Positions 22,359-31,080 of a stretch of DNA of 64,000 bases are shown here, piece by piece. The stretch spans positions 260,939 through 324,938 of the forward strand of contig NZ_JAZHOB010000008.1 of the NCBI RefSeq assembly GCF_048751585.1, in the 5' to 3' direction. The stretch's first letter is position 1; the number at the start of each line of letters is the position of its first letter. The translations under genes were made by a program, and so were the position numbers. The notes beneath the pieces were generated by a model. It did no database searches. It saw only the letters and a list, made by a program, of their open reading frames with translations, and was not told where the DNA came from. The stretch comes from G025836975 sp048751585. GTDB lineage: Bacteria > Pseudomonadota > Gammaproteobacteria > Burkholderiales > Burkholderiaceae_B.

Positions 22359-24830
22359 ATGAATAGCAAAAAATCATACTTCGATGCCCTGGCTCCAGAT
22401 GAATTCGCACAGCGCGACCTCTATGAGCTATTGCCACTAGCCGCGCAGTTGCGCGACCAAATTCACGGGCAGATCATAACCTACTCACGCAAAGTATTCG
22501 TTCCGCTAACCAGGCTATGCAGGGACGTTTGCCATTACTGCACTTTCGCAACTACGCCTAAGCCTGGAGAGTCGGCCTATCTATCGAAAGAAGAGGTAAT
22601 AGACATCGCACGGGCCGGGCAACGCATGGGGTGTTCAGAAGTGCTTTTCACCCTCGGCGACAAGCCGGAACTACGCTATCAATCCGCCAGGGAACAGCTC
22701 AGCGAACTGGGCTACAGCACGACAATCGAATATCTAACAGCCATGTGCCAGGCGGTCGTCGAAGAAACCGGACTGCTTCCCCATGCAAACCCTGGCGTCA
22801 TGTCCGAGCAAGAGCTCGCTATGCTGCGCCTCTGGTCGGTATCGCAGGGCATCATGCTCGAAAGCGCTTCCAGGCGGCTTTGCGAGAAGGGGCAGGTGCA
22901 TTACGGTTCTCCGGACAAAGATCCCGCACTGCGGCTTGATACCATACGAACCGCGGGAAAACTGAGCATTCCTTTCACAACAGGAATACTGATAGGTATC
23001 GGCGAAACGCGTACGGAGAGAATCGAATCGCTTTTAGCATTACGCACATTGCACGAAGAGTACGGCCACATACAGGAAATCATAATTCAGAACTTTCGCG
23101 CAAAAGCCGCAACCAAATGCGCCGGACGCGAAGAGCCCGATTTGGCGGATCTAATGTGGACGATTGCCGCTGCCCGGATTATTTTTGGCGCTGAAATGAA
23201 CATCCAAGCCCCGCCGAACTTGAGCCCACATCTTTACCCCAAGCTGATGCAAGCGGGCTTGAATGACTGGGGCGGCGTATCGCCTGTCACTCCCGACCAT
23301 GTCAATCCCGAAGCACCGTGGCCTCAATTGACCGAGTTGCGGGAGTCCACAGCCCAAGGCGGCAAAGAGCTGCAGGAAAGAATGGCTATTTATCCCTCCT
23401 ATGTGCGCAATCTCGAAAAATGGGTCGATCCGGGCTTGAGGACCATAGTCCTGCGGGAAAGCGATTCCGAAGGCTATCCCCGCATGTCGCCTTGGTCCCC
23501 CGGACTGAAAGGGGCCGAGCCTCCAACCAGGCGCGCGTCGGCACACAACACGCGGCACAACCTGGTCAGCCCCTCAGTACGCAACGCCCTTGCCCTAGCC
23601 CTTGATGGACAGGAACTGAGTGAAGAGATCCTCACAGAATTATTTCATGCGCGTGGCTCGGAGTTCGACGCCATTTGCGAAGCTGCAGATACGGCGCGGC
23701 GCGACGCGACCGGCGATGTCGTTCGCTATGTTGTGACACGAAACATCAATTATACGAACGTCTGCCAATACAAATGCGCATTCTGCGCGTTCTCGAAAGG
23801 CAAGCATTCGGCCGGCCTGCGCGGCCCCGCGTACGACCTTGATATCGACGAAGTGGTACGTCGAGCCCGTGAAGCAAGGGTACGCGGCGCTAGCGAGGTG
23901 TGTCTCCAGGGAGGTATCCATCCCGGATACACCGGCGACACCTATCTGGACCTGGTTCATGCCATCAAAGATGCCGAGCCGGGTTTGCATATTCACGCCT
24001 TTTCTCCACTCGAGATCAATCATGGGGCAAACACACTGGGTTTATCGCTGGAGCAGTTTCTGACGAAATTGCGCGACGCGGGACTGGGCTCGCTTCCCGG
24101 AACCGCGGCCGAAATTCTTCATGACGATGTCAGAGCCATTATTTGCCCGGACAAGCTCAACACGCAACAATGGATAGACACTGTCGAGACAGCCCACAGG
24201 GTGGGCTTGCACACGACATCCACGATGATGTTCGGACACGTAGACAGACCACGGCACTGGAGCCGGCATCTGGTCTTGTTGCGAGAACTTCAGCAACGCA
24301 CTGGAGGGATAAGTGAATTTGTCCCCTTGCCGTTTGTCCACATGGAGGCTCCTATTTACTATAAGGGGTTGGCGCGCAAGGGGCCCACGTACCGCGAGAC
24401 GATATTGGTTCATGCACTGGGCCGGCTCGCCCTGCATAGGGTCATACCGAACATTCAGGTTTCGTGGGTCAAGCTGGGGGCTCAAGGAGCTAAAGCATGC
24501 TTAGAAGCGGGTGCGAATGATCTTGGAGGCACGTTGATGAATGAAAGCATTTCAAATGCCGCTGGAACCGAATACGGCCAGGAAATGAATCCCGCACAAA
24601 TGGACAATCTTATTATGTCGATCGGGCGCGTCCCCCGGCAGAGAACCACGTTGTACGGCGTCCCATCGCAGGCCGCCATAGACCTCTCGTATCAAGCGCC
24701 TCCGCTGGACACGGTAGTGCTTACCCCTGCGGGCAAATTTCCCACGAACAAGTGCCGATCTGAAGGCATCAAAAACACTTCCATCAAGGTTACTGCGCAA
24801 ACCGTAAGCTCGCTGGCGCCAGGAGGATAA
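22359..24830 (+). CDS. fbiC: Fused CofG-CofH, 7,8-didemethyl-8-hydroxy-5-deazariboflavin (Fo) synthase FbiC
   Basis: An 823-residue protein with two radical-SAM halves, which make Fo, the deazaflavin chromophore of F420, from tyrosine and a flavin precursor. The CofG-like half has its iron-sulfur cysteines at C54, C58 and C61 (CRDVCHYC). The CofH-like half has C469, C473 and C476 (CQYKCAFC, followed by AFSKGK). HAFSPLEI and WVKLGAQGAKACLEAGANDLGG are typical CofH blocks. The fusion and order match actinobacterial FbiC; archaea and cyanobacteria have separate genes. It is the only F420 gene on the plus strand. Confidence 0.95.
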   Translation: MNSKKSYFDALAPDEFAQRDLYELLPLAAQLRDQIHGQIITYSRKVFVPLTRLCRDVCHYCTFATTPKPGESAYLSKEEVIDIARAGQRMGCSEVLFTLGDKPELRYQSAREQLSELGYSTTIEYLTAMCQAVVEETGLLPHANPGVMSEQELAMLRLWSVSQGIMLESASRRLCEKGQVHYGSPDKDPALRLDTIRTAGKLSIPFTTGILIGIGETRTERIESLLALRTLHEEYGHIQEIIIQNFRAKAATKCAGREEPDLADLMWTIAAARIIFGAEMNIQAPPNLSPHLYPKLMQAGLNDWGGVSPVTPDHVNPEAPWPQLTELRESTAQGGKELQERMAIYPSYVRNLEKWVDPGLRTIVLRESDSEGYPRMSPWSPGLKGAEPPTRRASAHNTRHNLVSPSVRNALALALDGQELSEEILTELFHARGSEFDAICEAADTARRDATGDVVRYVVTRNINYTNVCQYKCAFCAFSKGKHSAGLRGPAYDLDIDEVVRRAREARVRGASEVCLQGGIHPGYTGDTYLDLVHAIKDAEPGLHIHAFSPLEINHGANTLGLSLEQFLTKLRDAGLGSLPGTAAEILHDDVRAIICPDKLNTQQWIDTVETAHRVGLHTTSTMMFGHVDRPRHWSRHLVLLRELQQRTGGISEFVPLPFVHMEAPIYYKGLARKGPTYRETILVHALGRLALHRVIPNIQVSWVKLGAQGAKACLEAGANDLGGTLMNESISNAAGTEYGQEMNPAQMDNLIMSIGRVPRQRTTLYGVPSQAAIDLSYQAPPLDTVVLTPAGKFPTNKCRSEGIKNTSIKVTAQTVSSLAPGG

Positions 24831-24880
24831 ACGGGCACACGTACGATAGCTGCCGTTTGCGGCATGAGAAGCAAAGCTGG

Positions 24881-24917
24881 CCCGCATCTATCGGCTTCCA
24901 AAGCCTTTAAATGCGGG
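24881..24917. repeat. Nested inverted repeat downstream of fbiC
   Basis: CCCGCAT (24881-24887) pairs with ATGCGGG (24911-24917), enclosing a second stem GGCTT (24893-24897) / AAGCC (24901-24905). A T-rich stretch (CTTTATTTTTTTATT) begins about 20 bases further on. It may end fbiC transcription, but it is not a canonical terminator. Confidence 0.4.
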
Positions 24918-24945
24918 TCCGCTGTATTTACTCCTCTTTATTTTT

Positions 24946-25356
24946 TTATTTGCCTTTGCAGTCCGCCGACGCGTTTTCACGCTTCAAGTACGCAATCAAA
25001 TCCGCACGTTCCTGGGGATCGGGAATGCCCGCATAGCCCATCGAGGTTCCCGGAATGGCTTTAAGCGGATTCTGCAGAAACAGATCCAGGGTTTTCTCGT
25101 CCCAGACGATTTTCGAATGGCGCATCGCATCGCTGTACGCAAAACCCGGCACCGTGCCCGCCTGTCTGCCGAACAACCCGCAATGCCTGGGCCCGGTGCG
25201 GTCGTAGGCCAAGGCATGGCAAGCCAGGCAGCGCGAATACACGGCTTCGCCCCGGACGGCGTCGCCGGCCGAAGCGGCCCACGCGGCCGCCACTGCGCCT
25301 CCTGCCCATAAGCCCAGGCTACAGGACAGCGCGGCCACCCATGCCTTGCCGCTCAT
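24946..25356 (-). CDS. Class I cytochrome c (single heme, periplasmic)
   Basis: A 136-residue protein. The signal peptide (MSGKAWVAALSCSLGLWAGG to AAWA) is followed by the heme site CLACH. The distal methionine is probably in PGTSMGYAG, and the end ERADLIAYLKRENA has the usual C-terminal helix. It resembles mitochondrial-type c552 proteins. The start ATG overlaps the stop of the ferritin-like gene (ATGA); the frame is open further upstream but without a leader. It probably serves as electron carrier for the preceding protein. Confidence 0.87.
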   Translation of the reverse strand: MSGKAWVAALSCSLGLWAGGAVAAAWAASAGDAVRGEAVYSRCLACHALAYDRTGPRHCGLFGRQAGTVPGFAYSDAMRHSKIVWDEKTLDLFLQNPLKAIPGTSMGYAGIPDPQERADLIAYLKRENASADCKGK

Positions 25357-25928
25357 GACATGAAGGCCGACGGTACGGGAGGCTCGCCCAGGGCATTGCG
25401 CAAGACCGCCCAATGCATGGCTTCGTCGCCCAATATGCTGGCCGCCGCCTTGGCCAGGTCGCGGTTGTCGAACACGGGCACCGCGCCCAGGTATGCGCTG
25501 ACCGCCCCTTTTTCCAGCATCGCCGCAAAGCGCAGGACATCGGCCTGGGATTTCAGCTTGTCGACCGGAAAGGTGTATTTGTCCTTGGCGGAAACCGGCT
25601 TTCCCCCCAGAGTGGTTATGGTCTTGGAAAGCAGGCTGGCATGCTCTTTATGATGGCCCTGGAAAACAACCGCAAGATCCAGCACCGGCTTTTGCAGCAA
25701 ACCGCTTTCGGCACCCACCTGGTAGGCGGCGATCGCCTCGAGTTCGGCGCCCAACGCCGTATTCAGGATGCGCACATCGGAAGCGCCCCCTTCTTTGCCC
25801 TTGGCAAGCGCATCGCGCCCCGCCATCAGCGCCACGGCGGCACCCGATAGAAGCAGCCCCGACTGGCCAAGGAAGGCGCGACGGGCATCGCGCGTATCGG
25901 GATCATGGACAAAACTTAGAAACGACAT
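25353..25928 (-). CDS. Tat-exported ferritin-like domain protein
   Basis: A 191-residue protein. The N-terminus has a twin-arginine motif (ARRAFLGQ) and a hydrophobic stretch (LLLSGAAVALMAG), so it is probably exported folded. The rest is a four-helix ferritin-like bundle with NTALGAELEAIAAYQVG, FQGHHKEHASLL and LGDEAMHWAVLRNALG, whose Glu and His residues suit a di-iron site. Start ATG 25928 has AGGAG upstream. It lies between a sigma-factor gene and a cytochrome c gene, suggesting envelope redox or oxidative-stress work; the reaction is unknown. Confidence 0.8.
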   Translation of the reverse strand: MSFLSFVHDPDTRDARRAFLGQSGLLLSGAAVALMAGRDALAKGKEGGASDVRILNTALGAELEAIAAYQVGAESGLLQKPVLDLAVVFQGHHKEHASLLSKTITTLGGKPVSAKDKYTFPVDKLKSQADVLRFAAMLEKGAVSAYLGAVPVFDNRDLAKAAASILGDEAMHWAVLRNALGEPPVPSAFMS

Positions 25929-25963
25929 GGCACTTCTCCTGAAGGAACAGCACTTGAAAACTC

Positions 25964-26665
25964 TCATTCCCTGCGTTCTTGCTCCAGACGCGCCATGACG
26001 GCGGCCACGATGCGGTCGCAACGGTCGCCGGCAAAGGAAAAGGCGGCCGCCAGGCCTTCAATCGCTTCCTGCTTCAGCGACTTGCGCAACAGGCCGCGGG
26101 CGCGAAAATATCGGCTGCGCACGGTGGCGGCGGGAATACCCAGGCAGACAGCGGTTTCCTCCACGGAAAGCTCCTCGACGGCACGCAGCACAAATACCGA
26201 ACGGAAGGTATCGGGCAGCCGATCGATGCGGGATTCCAGCATGTGCCGGGTCTGAGCGCGCAGCAGTTCCCTCTCGGGCTGATTGAAAGGCGATTCGTCC
26301 ATGGTGGTCTCTGACGTTGCGTCGTTATGCTTCAGGTCGCTGTTGAACTCCAGCCAGGTGGACAAGCGGTTTATCTTGCGCAGGCGCTGGTTCGATTCGT
26401 TGACGACGATGCGCACCAGCCAGGTGGAAAGGGTGGAATCGCCGCGAAACGAACCTATGGCGCAATAGGCCTTATAGAAGGCTTCCTGCACCGCCTCTTC
26501 CGCGTCGGCCTCGTTGCGCAAAATACTGCGGGCTACCCGGTAAAGCCGCTGGTTGTAGCGGCGCATCAATCTTTGCAGCGCATCCCGGTTGCCTTGCGCA
26601 AGCTGTTGCGCCAGTTGGGTATCTGAATCGCCTGCGCCGGCAGGCCTGACAAGAGCTAAAGGCAT
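25964..26665 (-). CDS. ECF-type RNA polymerase sigma factor
   Basis: A 233-residue sigma-70 family protein with region 2 (LMRRYNQRLYRVARSILRNE, DAEEAVQEAFYKAY, FRGDSTLSTWLVRIVVNES) and region 4 (LPDTFRSVFVLRAVEELSVE, CLGIPAATVRSRYFRARGLL). About 35 extra residues follow region 4 (EAIEGLAAAFSFAGDRCDRI). No anti-sigma gene is next to it; the downstream genes encode the ferritin-like protein and cytochrome c, 35 bases away on the same strand. It may direct transcription of its own operon. Confidence 0.9.
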   Translation of the reverse strand: MPLALVRPAGAGDSDTQLAQQLAQGNRDALQRLMRRYNQRLYRVARSILRNEADAEEAVQEAFYKAYCAIGSFRGDSTLSTWLVRIVVNESNQRLRKINRLSTWLEFNSDLKHNDATSETTMDESPFNQPERELLRAQTRHMLESRIDRLPDTFRSVFVLRAVEELSVEETAVCLGIPAATVRSRYFRARGLLRKSLKQEAIEGLAAAFSFAGDRCDRIVAAVMARLEQERRE

Positions 26666-26739
26666 GATGAAACCCGGAATAATGTGTCGGTTACAGCATT
26701 AGATGCCATCGCTCATCCACGCGTTCCCGCCATTTATGA

Positions 26740-26764
26740 AAAAAGGGGGCAGACGCCCCCTTTT
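26740..26764 (-). terminator. Terminator of the GH31 gene
   Basis: GGGGGC (26745-26750) / GCCCCC (26755-26760), loop AGAC, with A5-6 on the left and TTTT on the right. It ends the GH31 transcript on the minus strand and could also act on the plus strand. Confidence 0.85.
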
Positions 26765-26795
26765 ACTTGCACAGATACAGATGGAATTGCGCGGT

Positions 26796-29057
26796 CTAGC
26801 GCGCCCGCGATATGCGCACCTCGGCTCCGCGGCGCTTAACTTCCAAGCCTTCGGAAGGAAGAATACGCAGGCCTTCCAGGCCCTTGATGTAGCTGGAACC
26901 CTGCATCTGCATGACCCGGATCTTGTTGCGCATGACGACGGGGCTGTGTTCCGGCATGCCGAACATCCAGACCTCGTCCAGAATGCGGGCCGAATTGAAG
27001 TCGCCCGAATGCTGGGCGGTCGGACCCAGGCAAAGCATATGGCCTTCCCTGCCGAATAAAGGCAGGGTATCCAGCCCGGCCTCCACGGTCAGGGTGGTGC
27101 CGCCTTCGTAGCGCCATCCGGTATTCAGATCCCACCAGGCGTCCCCTTCGGGCAGGTAGACCTGTATCTGATTGCCCGGCTTGAGCGCCGGCGCGACGAG
27201 CAGCGAGGGTCCCAGCAGGTATTGAGTATCCCAGGCATGGGCAATGGGATCGGCCGGAAATGCCAGCGCCATGGAACGCTGGACCGGCAGCCCGGTCCGC
27301 ACGGCGTCCTCGATAATGCCCAATACGTACGGGATCAGGCGATATCGCCATTGCAGCCAGTGCTTGACCAATTCGCGCGTGCCCGCCTCGAATGCGCTGG
27401 GCAGCAATGCCGGCAGGGATTGGAAATTGAAGTTGGCGGAAAACACACACATGGCCAGCCAGCGTATATAGAGCTCGGGGCTCATATCGCTTGTGGAGTG
27501 CAGAGCCGAGCCCAGGGCATGAGTCTGTACCGGGATGCCGCTGTCTCCCAGCGACAGGGAGGTCCGCAAGGTATGTTCAAGTGCGGGCCAGCCATTGCCC
27601 GTGCGCGGTCCGGTCTGCCAGGCAAAGCGCTGCGCCCCTGGAAACAGGTCGGTGCTGCATGCCACGCCTTCCTGAGGCGTCTTGTGGCCCGCCACCGCAT
27701 CGAAAAGCGCCTGGCGCGCCAATAAGGGATACACGGTGCGCAGCATTGCGGCTGATTCGCCGCCCCGCGCGGTAATATCATCGGGGATGTCGAACTGCGC
27801 ATCGCAGGATGCAGCTCCCAGGCCTTCGTCGAACAACTGGCGCAGGCGCTCCGACCAAAGCTTGAAAACATCCTTGTTCGTCAGGTCAAGCAGGCCGAAA
27901 GCCTGCCCGCCGGTAATGGCGTTGCCGGGAAAAGCGTAGGCATTGCCATCGTCGTCGATGAGCAGCCAGCCCCGGTCTTCCCATTCGGCGTACATTTCGG
28001 TGCCGCGCAATACGCCCGGAAAAGTCGGCGCGGCAAGCTGCACATTGAGCGCCTGACAGCGCGCCAGCATATCGCGCGCATCCTCGACGCGCGCCGCGTC
28101 CCAAGCGAAAACCGGCTTGTCCGGCTGGAATCCGAAGGGTGCCGGAGACGACAGGCTGACGGCATCGAGTCCCCACTGATTGTCACGGAACTCCGAGACA
28201 ATACGCAAGGTTTCGTCCACGGACTGCCCCGGAGCCTGATCAAGCCAGACACCCATGGGCCACAAGCCCGGCTGTCCTGCCCGTCCGGTCAGGGCCGTAT
28301 ACTGATTCAGGATTTCGGCAGGCTCGCCGACAAAGACAAACAGATCGAATACCTTGTCATGCAAGACAGCCTGGTAAAGATCGGCTTGCGACTGTTCGAT
28401 GTCGTGCTCGACCCGCGCCAGCGTATTGAAGTAAAGGCCCCACCCCTTGGTGCTCCAGATCAAAGGCAGCGCCCTGGATTCGGGCATGTCGGAAACGAAG
28501 AGCGATCCGCGCCGATCGAATTTGGCGGTGGTCTCGCCGCCGCCATGCAAGCTATCGTCGCCGTCTAGCTCGGCGCCGAAGCGCCATATCGCCGCATCGG
28601 CCTGCCCGCCGCGCGACAGCGTGGCATCGGATTGGCTGCGAAAAATACAGTGCTCGCCGCGATACAACGCAAACTGGAACGGCGACTTCACAATTTCCAT
28701 TGCGATATCCCCTTGCTCCAGCCGCCAGCCGTATTCCACCGGCTCCGCGATCGAACTGATGGCCAGTTCACTGACCGCTTCCTGGCGCGCCAACAGCATT
28801 TCAGCGTGCGCTTTCGCTCGCAAGCCGGGCTTGTCGTTTTGAAGGGTTTCGGCATTTCCGCAACGCAGGCGATATACGCCCGGGGCATGCGCCTCGACCT
28901 GGAACAATAAGCCGGGATCGTCAAAAACAAAATCGGCGCGAGTGGATTTCGACGTCAGGAAATCCAGGGTAACAAGTTGCGTCACGTGAGCAAGATCAGA
29001 CTTGGGCGGCACAGCGCAATCCTCGGGGCTTACGCCCAAAAAGCATTCAAAAGTCAT
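26796..29057 (-). CDS. Glycoside hydrolase family 31 protein, probably catalytically altered
   Basis: A 753-residue alpha-glucosidase-family protein. The N-terminal beta-sandwich contains HGGGETTAKFDRRG, the barrel begins near LWPMGVWLDQAPGQ, and the C-terminal block is YLPEGDAWWDLNTGWRYEGG. The nucleophile region SCDAQFDIPDD keeps an Asp (D419). The acid/base region, normally W-x-G-D, reads WQTGPRTGNGW (residues 480-490) with no Asp, and the usual DIGG motif is replaced by HALGS. It may therefore not be an ordinary hydrolase. Start at MTFECFLGVS; the upstream in-frame extension is antisense to nothing useful and looks non-coding. Transcribed alone. Confidence 0.82.
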   Translation of the reverse strand: MTFECFLGVSPEDCAVPPKSDLAHVTQLVTLDFLTSKSTRADFVFDDPGLLFQVEAHAPGVYRLRCGNAETLQNDKPGLRAKAHAEMLLARQEAVSELAISSIAEPVEYGWRLEQGDIAMEIVKSPFQFALYRGEHCIFRSQSDATLSRGGQADAAIWRFGAELDGDDSLHGGGETTAKFDRRGSLFVSDMPESRALPLIWSTKGWGLYFNTLARVEHDIEQSQADLYQAVLHDKVFDLFVFVGEPAEILNQYTALTGRAGQPGLWPMGVWLDQAPGQSVDETLRIVSEFRDNQWGLDAVSLSSPAPFGFQPDKPVFAWDAARVEDARDMLARCQALNVQLAAPTFPGVLRGTEMYAEWEDRGWLLIDDDGNAYAFPGNAITGGQAFGLLDLTNKDVFKLWSERLRQLFDEGLGAASCDAQFDIPDDITARGGESAAMLRTVYPLLARQALFDAVAGHKTPQEGVACSTDLFPGAQRFAWQTGPRTGNGWPALEHTLRTSLSLGDSGIPVQTHALGSALHSTSDMSPELYIRWLAMCVFSANFNFQSLPALLPSAFEAGTRELVKHWLQWRYRLIPYVLGIIEDAVRTGLPVQRSMALAFPADPIAHAWDTQYLLGPSLLVAPALKPGNQIQVYLPEGDAWWDLNTGWRYEGGTTLTVEAGLDTLPLFGREGHMLCLGPTAQHSGDFNSARILDEVWMFGMPEHSPVVMRNKIRVMQMQGSSYIKGLEGLRILPSEGLEVKRRGAEVRISRAR

Positions 29058-29127
29058 TATTTTGACGGATTTGAGCCATAAAATAAAATCGCACGAATTT
29101 ATGCACCTTTTAAAAAGCCGGAAACCC

Positions 29128-30993
29128 TTACCGCGGGGCGATTTTGCGCAACAATTCTCGTTCCAGGGGGACGGGCTCGTTGCACAATCGAGCGGCAATG
29201 ATGTCTCCCGCCAGGGCCGACCAGCTAAGCCCCCTCGAACCATAGGCACAAGCTAGCCATAAACCTGGAGCGCCGTCAATAGAGCCTATGACCGGCAAGC
29301 GGTCGCTGACGGCGGCTCGCCATCCCGCCCAACCCTGGAAGGAGCCCGGCGGCCCACCCAACTGCGCGGACTGTATATTCAATAATGCGGATATCCTGCT
29401 TGCCACCTCGTTGCGCCCCTGCGTCGTCACTGTGCTGGCCGCAGCGCCAAGCACATATGTGCTGCCGCCGGTGCATTGTTCTTGTACGGCTGGCAACCAG
29501 TAGCCGTCTCCCGCCACGATGGCCCGCGTGCCGGATGCGGCACCACCGGTAAAATAAGCGACCTGACCGGCCAACCGGTGCATGGACGCCAATTTGCTTA
29601 ATGGGGGAAGATCGGGAACCCGGGCCAACAATTCGGCCGCTTGCGCCGCATTGGCTAGCACGACATTGCCCGCACTGGCGATTTCCCGCCCTTGGGCATC
29701 AAGCGCGATCCATAGCCCCGACTCATTCCGGCGCAAAAACACCGCAGACCGCGCCTTACAGTATACCCCGGGCAGGCTCAGCAAAGCTTCCAGCAAGGGC
29801 ACTGGCTGCACGAGCTGTCCCTTTCCGAACCACAGGCCTCCCGAATGCAGCGGGAACCCTACGCGTTCCGATGCCTGGACCGCATCTTGCCAGCATACCC
29901 AGTCTTCGGGAAAGCGCAGCGCATCCAGCGCCTGCCGCCGCCGGGCGGCATCCTCCGGATCGGCAACCACTTCCAGCGTACCGCAGGGCAATGGCCGGGC
30001 GTCGCCGGGCAATTCCTGCCAGCGCTGCAAGGCGCGCAGCACGCCCGCACGGCTCAGGCGCGCCCGGATATCGTCGTCCGGGCTGATGACGGGACTCAAA
30101 CCGGCTGCCCGGTGCCCATGATGGCTGGCTCCCAGCCCCGCCTGCAGGACGGGATCCAGCACGGTGACCTGACGGCCGCGTAGCGCCAGGGCCTGCGCCA
30201 CCCCGGCTCCGGCCAGTCCGCCGCCCACCACCAGCACCGAACCGTCAGCGCCGCCGGCCGGCTCCTTGCGGCCCATGCCTGTACGCAAGCCGGCGACTGT
30301 CATTTCCCTCTTGCTGCCGAATCCCTGTACTTTCGACACCAGAAAACCGGCATCGCGCAAGGCGCGCCGCATTTCGCCGGCGCAGCACCAGGTTGCGACG
30401 GTCGCGCCCGGATTGGCCATGCGCGCCAACTGGCCAAACAAGGGACGCGACCACATGTCGGGATTCACCCGGGGAGCAAAACCGTCAAGGAAAAACGCAT
30501 CCACGCCCGCCGATACCTGCTTGGCCAGGCGCATGACCGGGCCAAACGCCAGGGTCAGCGTCACGGCCCCATTTTCGAATTCCAGCCGGTGCATGCCTGG
30601 CAGCAAAGGCGGCCAGGCGGCGACCAGCTGCTTCGCAAGCGCATTTTCGGCTGCCGGCAAACGCGCCAGCAACTGCGCCATATCCTGCCTGGAAAAAGGA
30701 TGCGCCTCGAAAGAGACGAAATGCAGGCGCGCCGGCCGCCGCGGGTCGTTGCGCCAGCAATGCCATAAGGCCAGGAAATTATGGCCCAGCCCAAAACCCG
30801 TTTCGCATACCGTGAATGCCTGCCTGCCTTGCCAGCGGCGGGGTAAATCGTTTCCTCGCACGAACACGCCTTCCGCCTGCGCCATGGCGCCCGCCTCGGG
30901 ATGATAGATATCGCCGAAGTCCGGACTCATGAGGATGCCGCGCCAATCGAAGGCCGGCCTTGCGGGGATTAGCGGTTCGTAGTTGCTGGACAT
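29128..30993 (-). CDS. mnmC: Bifunctional tRNA 5-methylaminomethyl-2-thiouridine biosynthesis protein MnmC
   Basis: A 621-residue two-domain enzyme finishing the mnm5s2U modification at tRNA position 34. The N-terminal methyltransferase domain (about 1-240) shows CETGFGLGHNFLALWHCW and FLDGFAPRVNPDMWS. The C-terminal FAD oxidoreductase domain (from about 255) starts with VVGGGLAGAGVAQALALRG and ends with RGLSWSALAGDIIAARL. Start at MSSNYEPLIPARPAFDW, the usual MnmC N-terminus. The frame stays open for 2.2 kb upstream, antisense to two plus-strand genes, but that part is not real coding sequence. tRNA-Lys(UUU), a known substrate tRNA, is encoded at 11.4 kb. Confidence 0.94.
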   Translation of the reverse strand: MSSNYEPLIPARPAFDWRGILMSPDFGDIYHPEAGAMAQAEGVFVRGNDLPRRWQGRQAFTVCETGFGLGHNFLALWHCWRNDPRRPARLHFVSFEAHPFSRQDMAQLLARLPAAENALAKQLVAAWPPLLPGMHRLEFENGAVTLTLAFGPVMRLAKQVSAGVDAFFLDGFAPRVNPDMWSRPLFGQLARMANPGATVATWCCAGEMRRALRDAGFLVSKVQGFGSKREMTVAGLRTGMGRKEPAGGADGSVLVVGGGLAGAGVAQALALRGRQVTVLDPVLQAGLGASHHGHRAAGLSPVISPDDDIRARLSRAGVLRALQRWQELPGDARPLPCGTLEVVADPEDAARRRQALDALRFPEDWVCWQDAVQASERVGFPLHSGGLWFGKGQLVQPVPLLEALLSLPGVYCKARSAVFLRRNESGLWIALDAQGREIASAGNVVLANAAQAAELLARVPDLPPLSKLASMHRLAGQVAYFTGGAASGTRAIVAGDGYWLPAVQEQCTGGSTYVLGAAASTVTTQGRNEVASRISALLNIQSAQLGGPPGSFQGWAGWRAAVSDRLPVIGSIDGAPGLWLACAYGSRGLSWSALAGDIIAARLCNEPVPLERELLRKIAPR

Positions 30994-31080
30994 GCTTGCC
31001 GTAGCGAAAATCAAAAACCCATCACGTACAATGATACGTGAACGAGCGAGCGACGCTCTTGCTGGCGAGGCCTTTACCGT

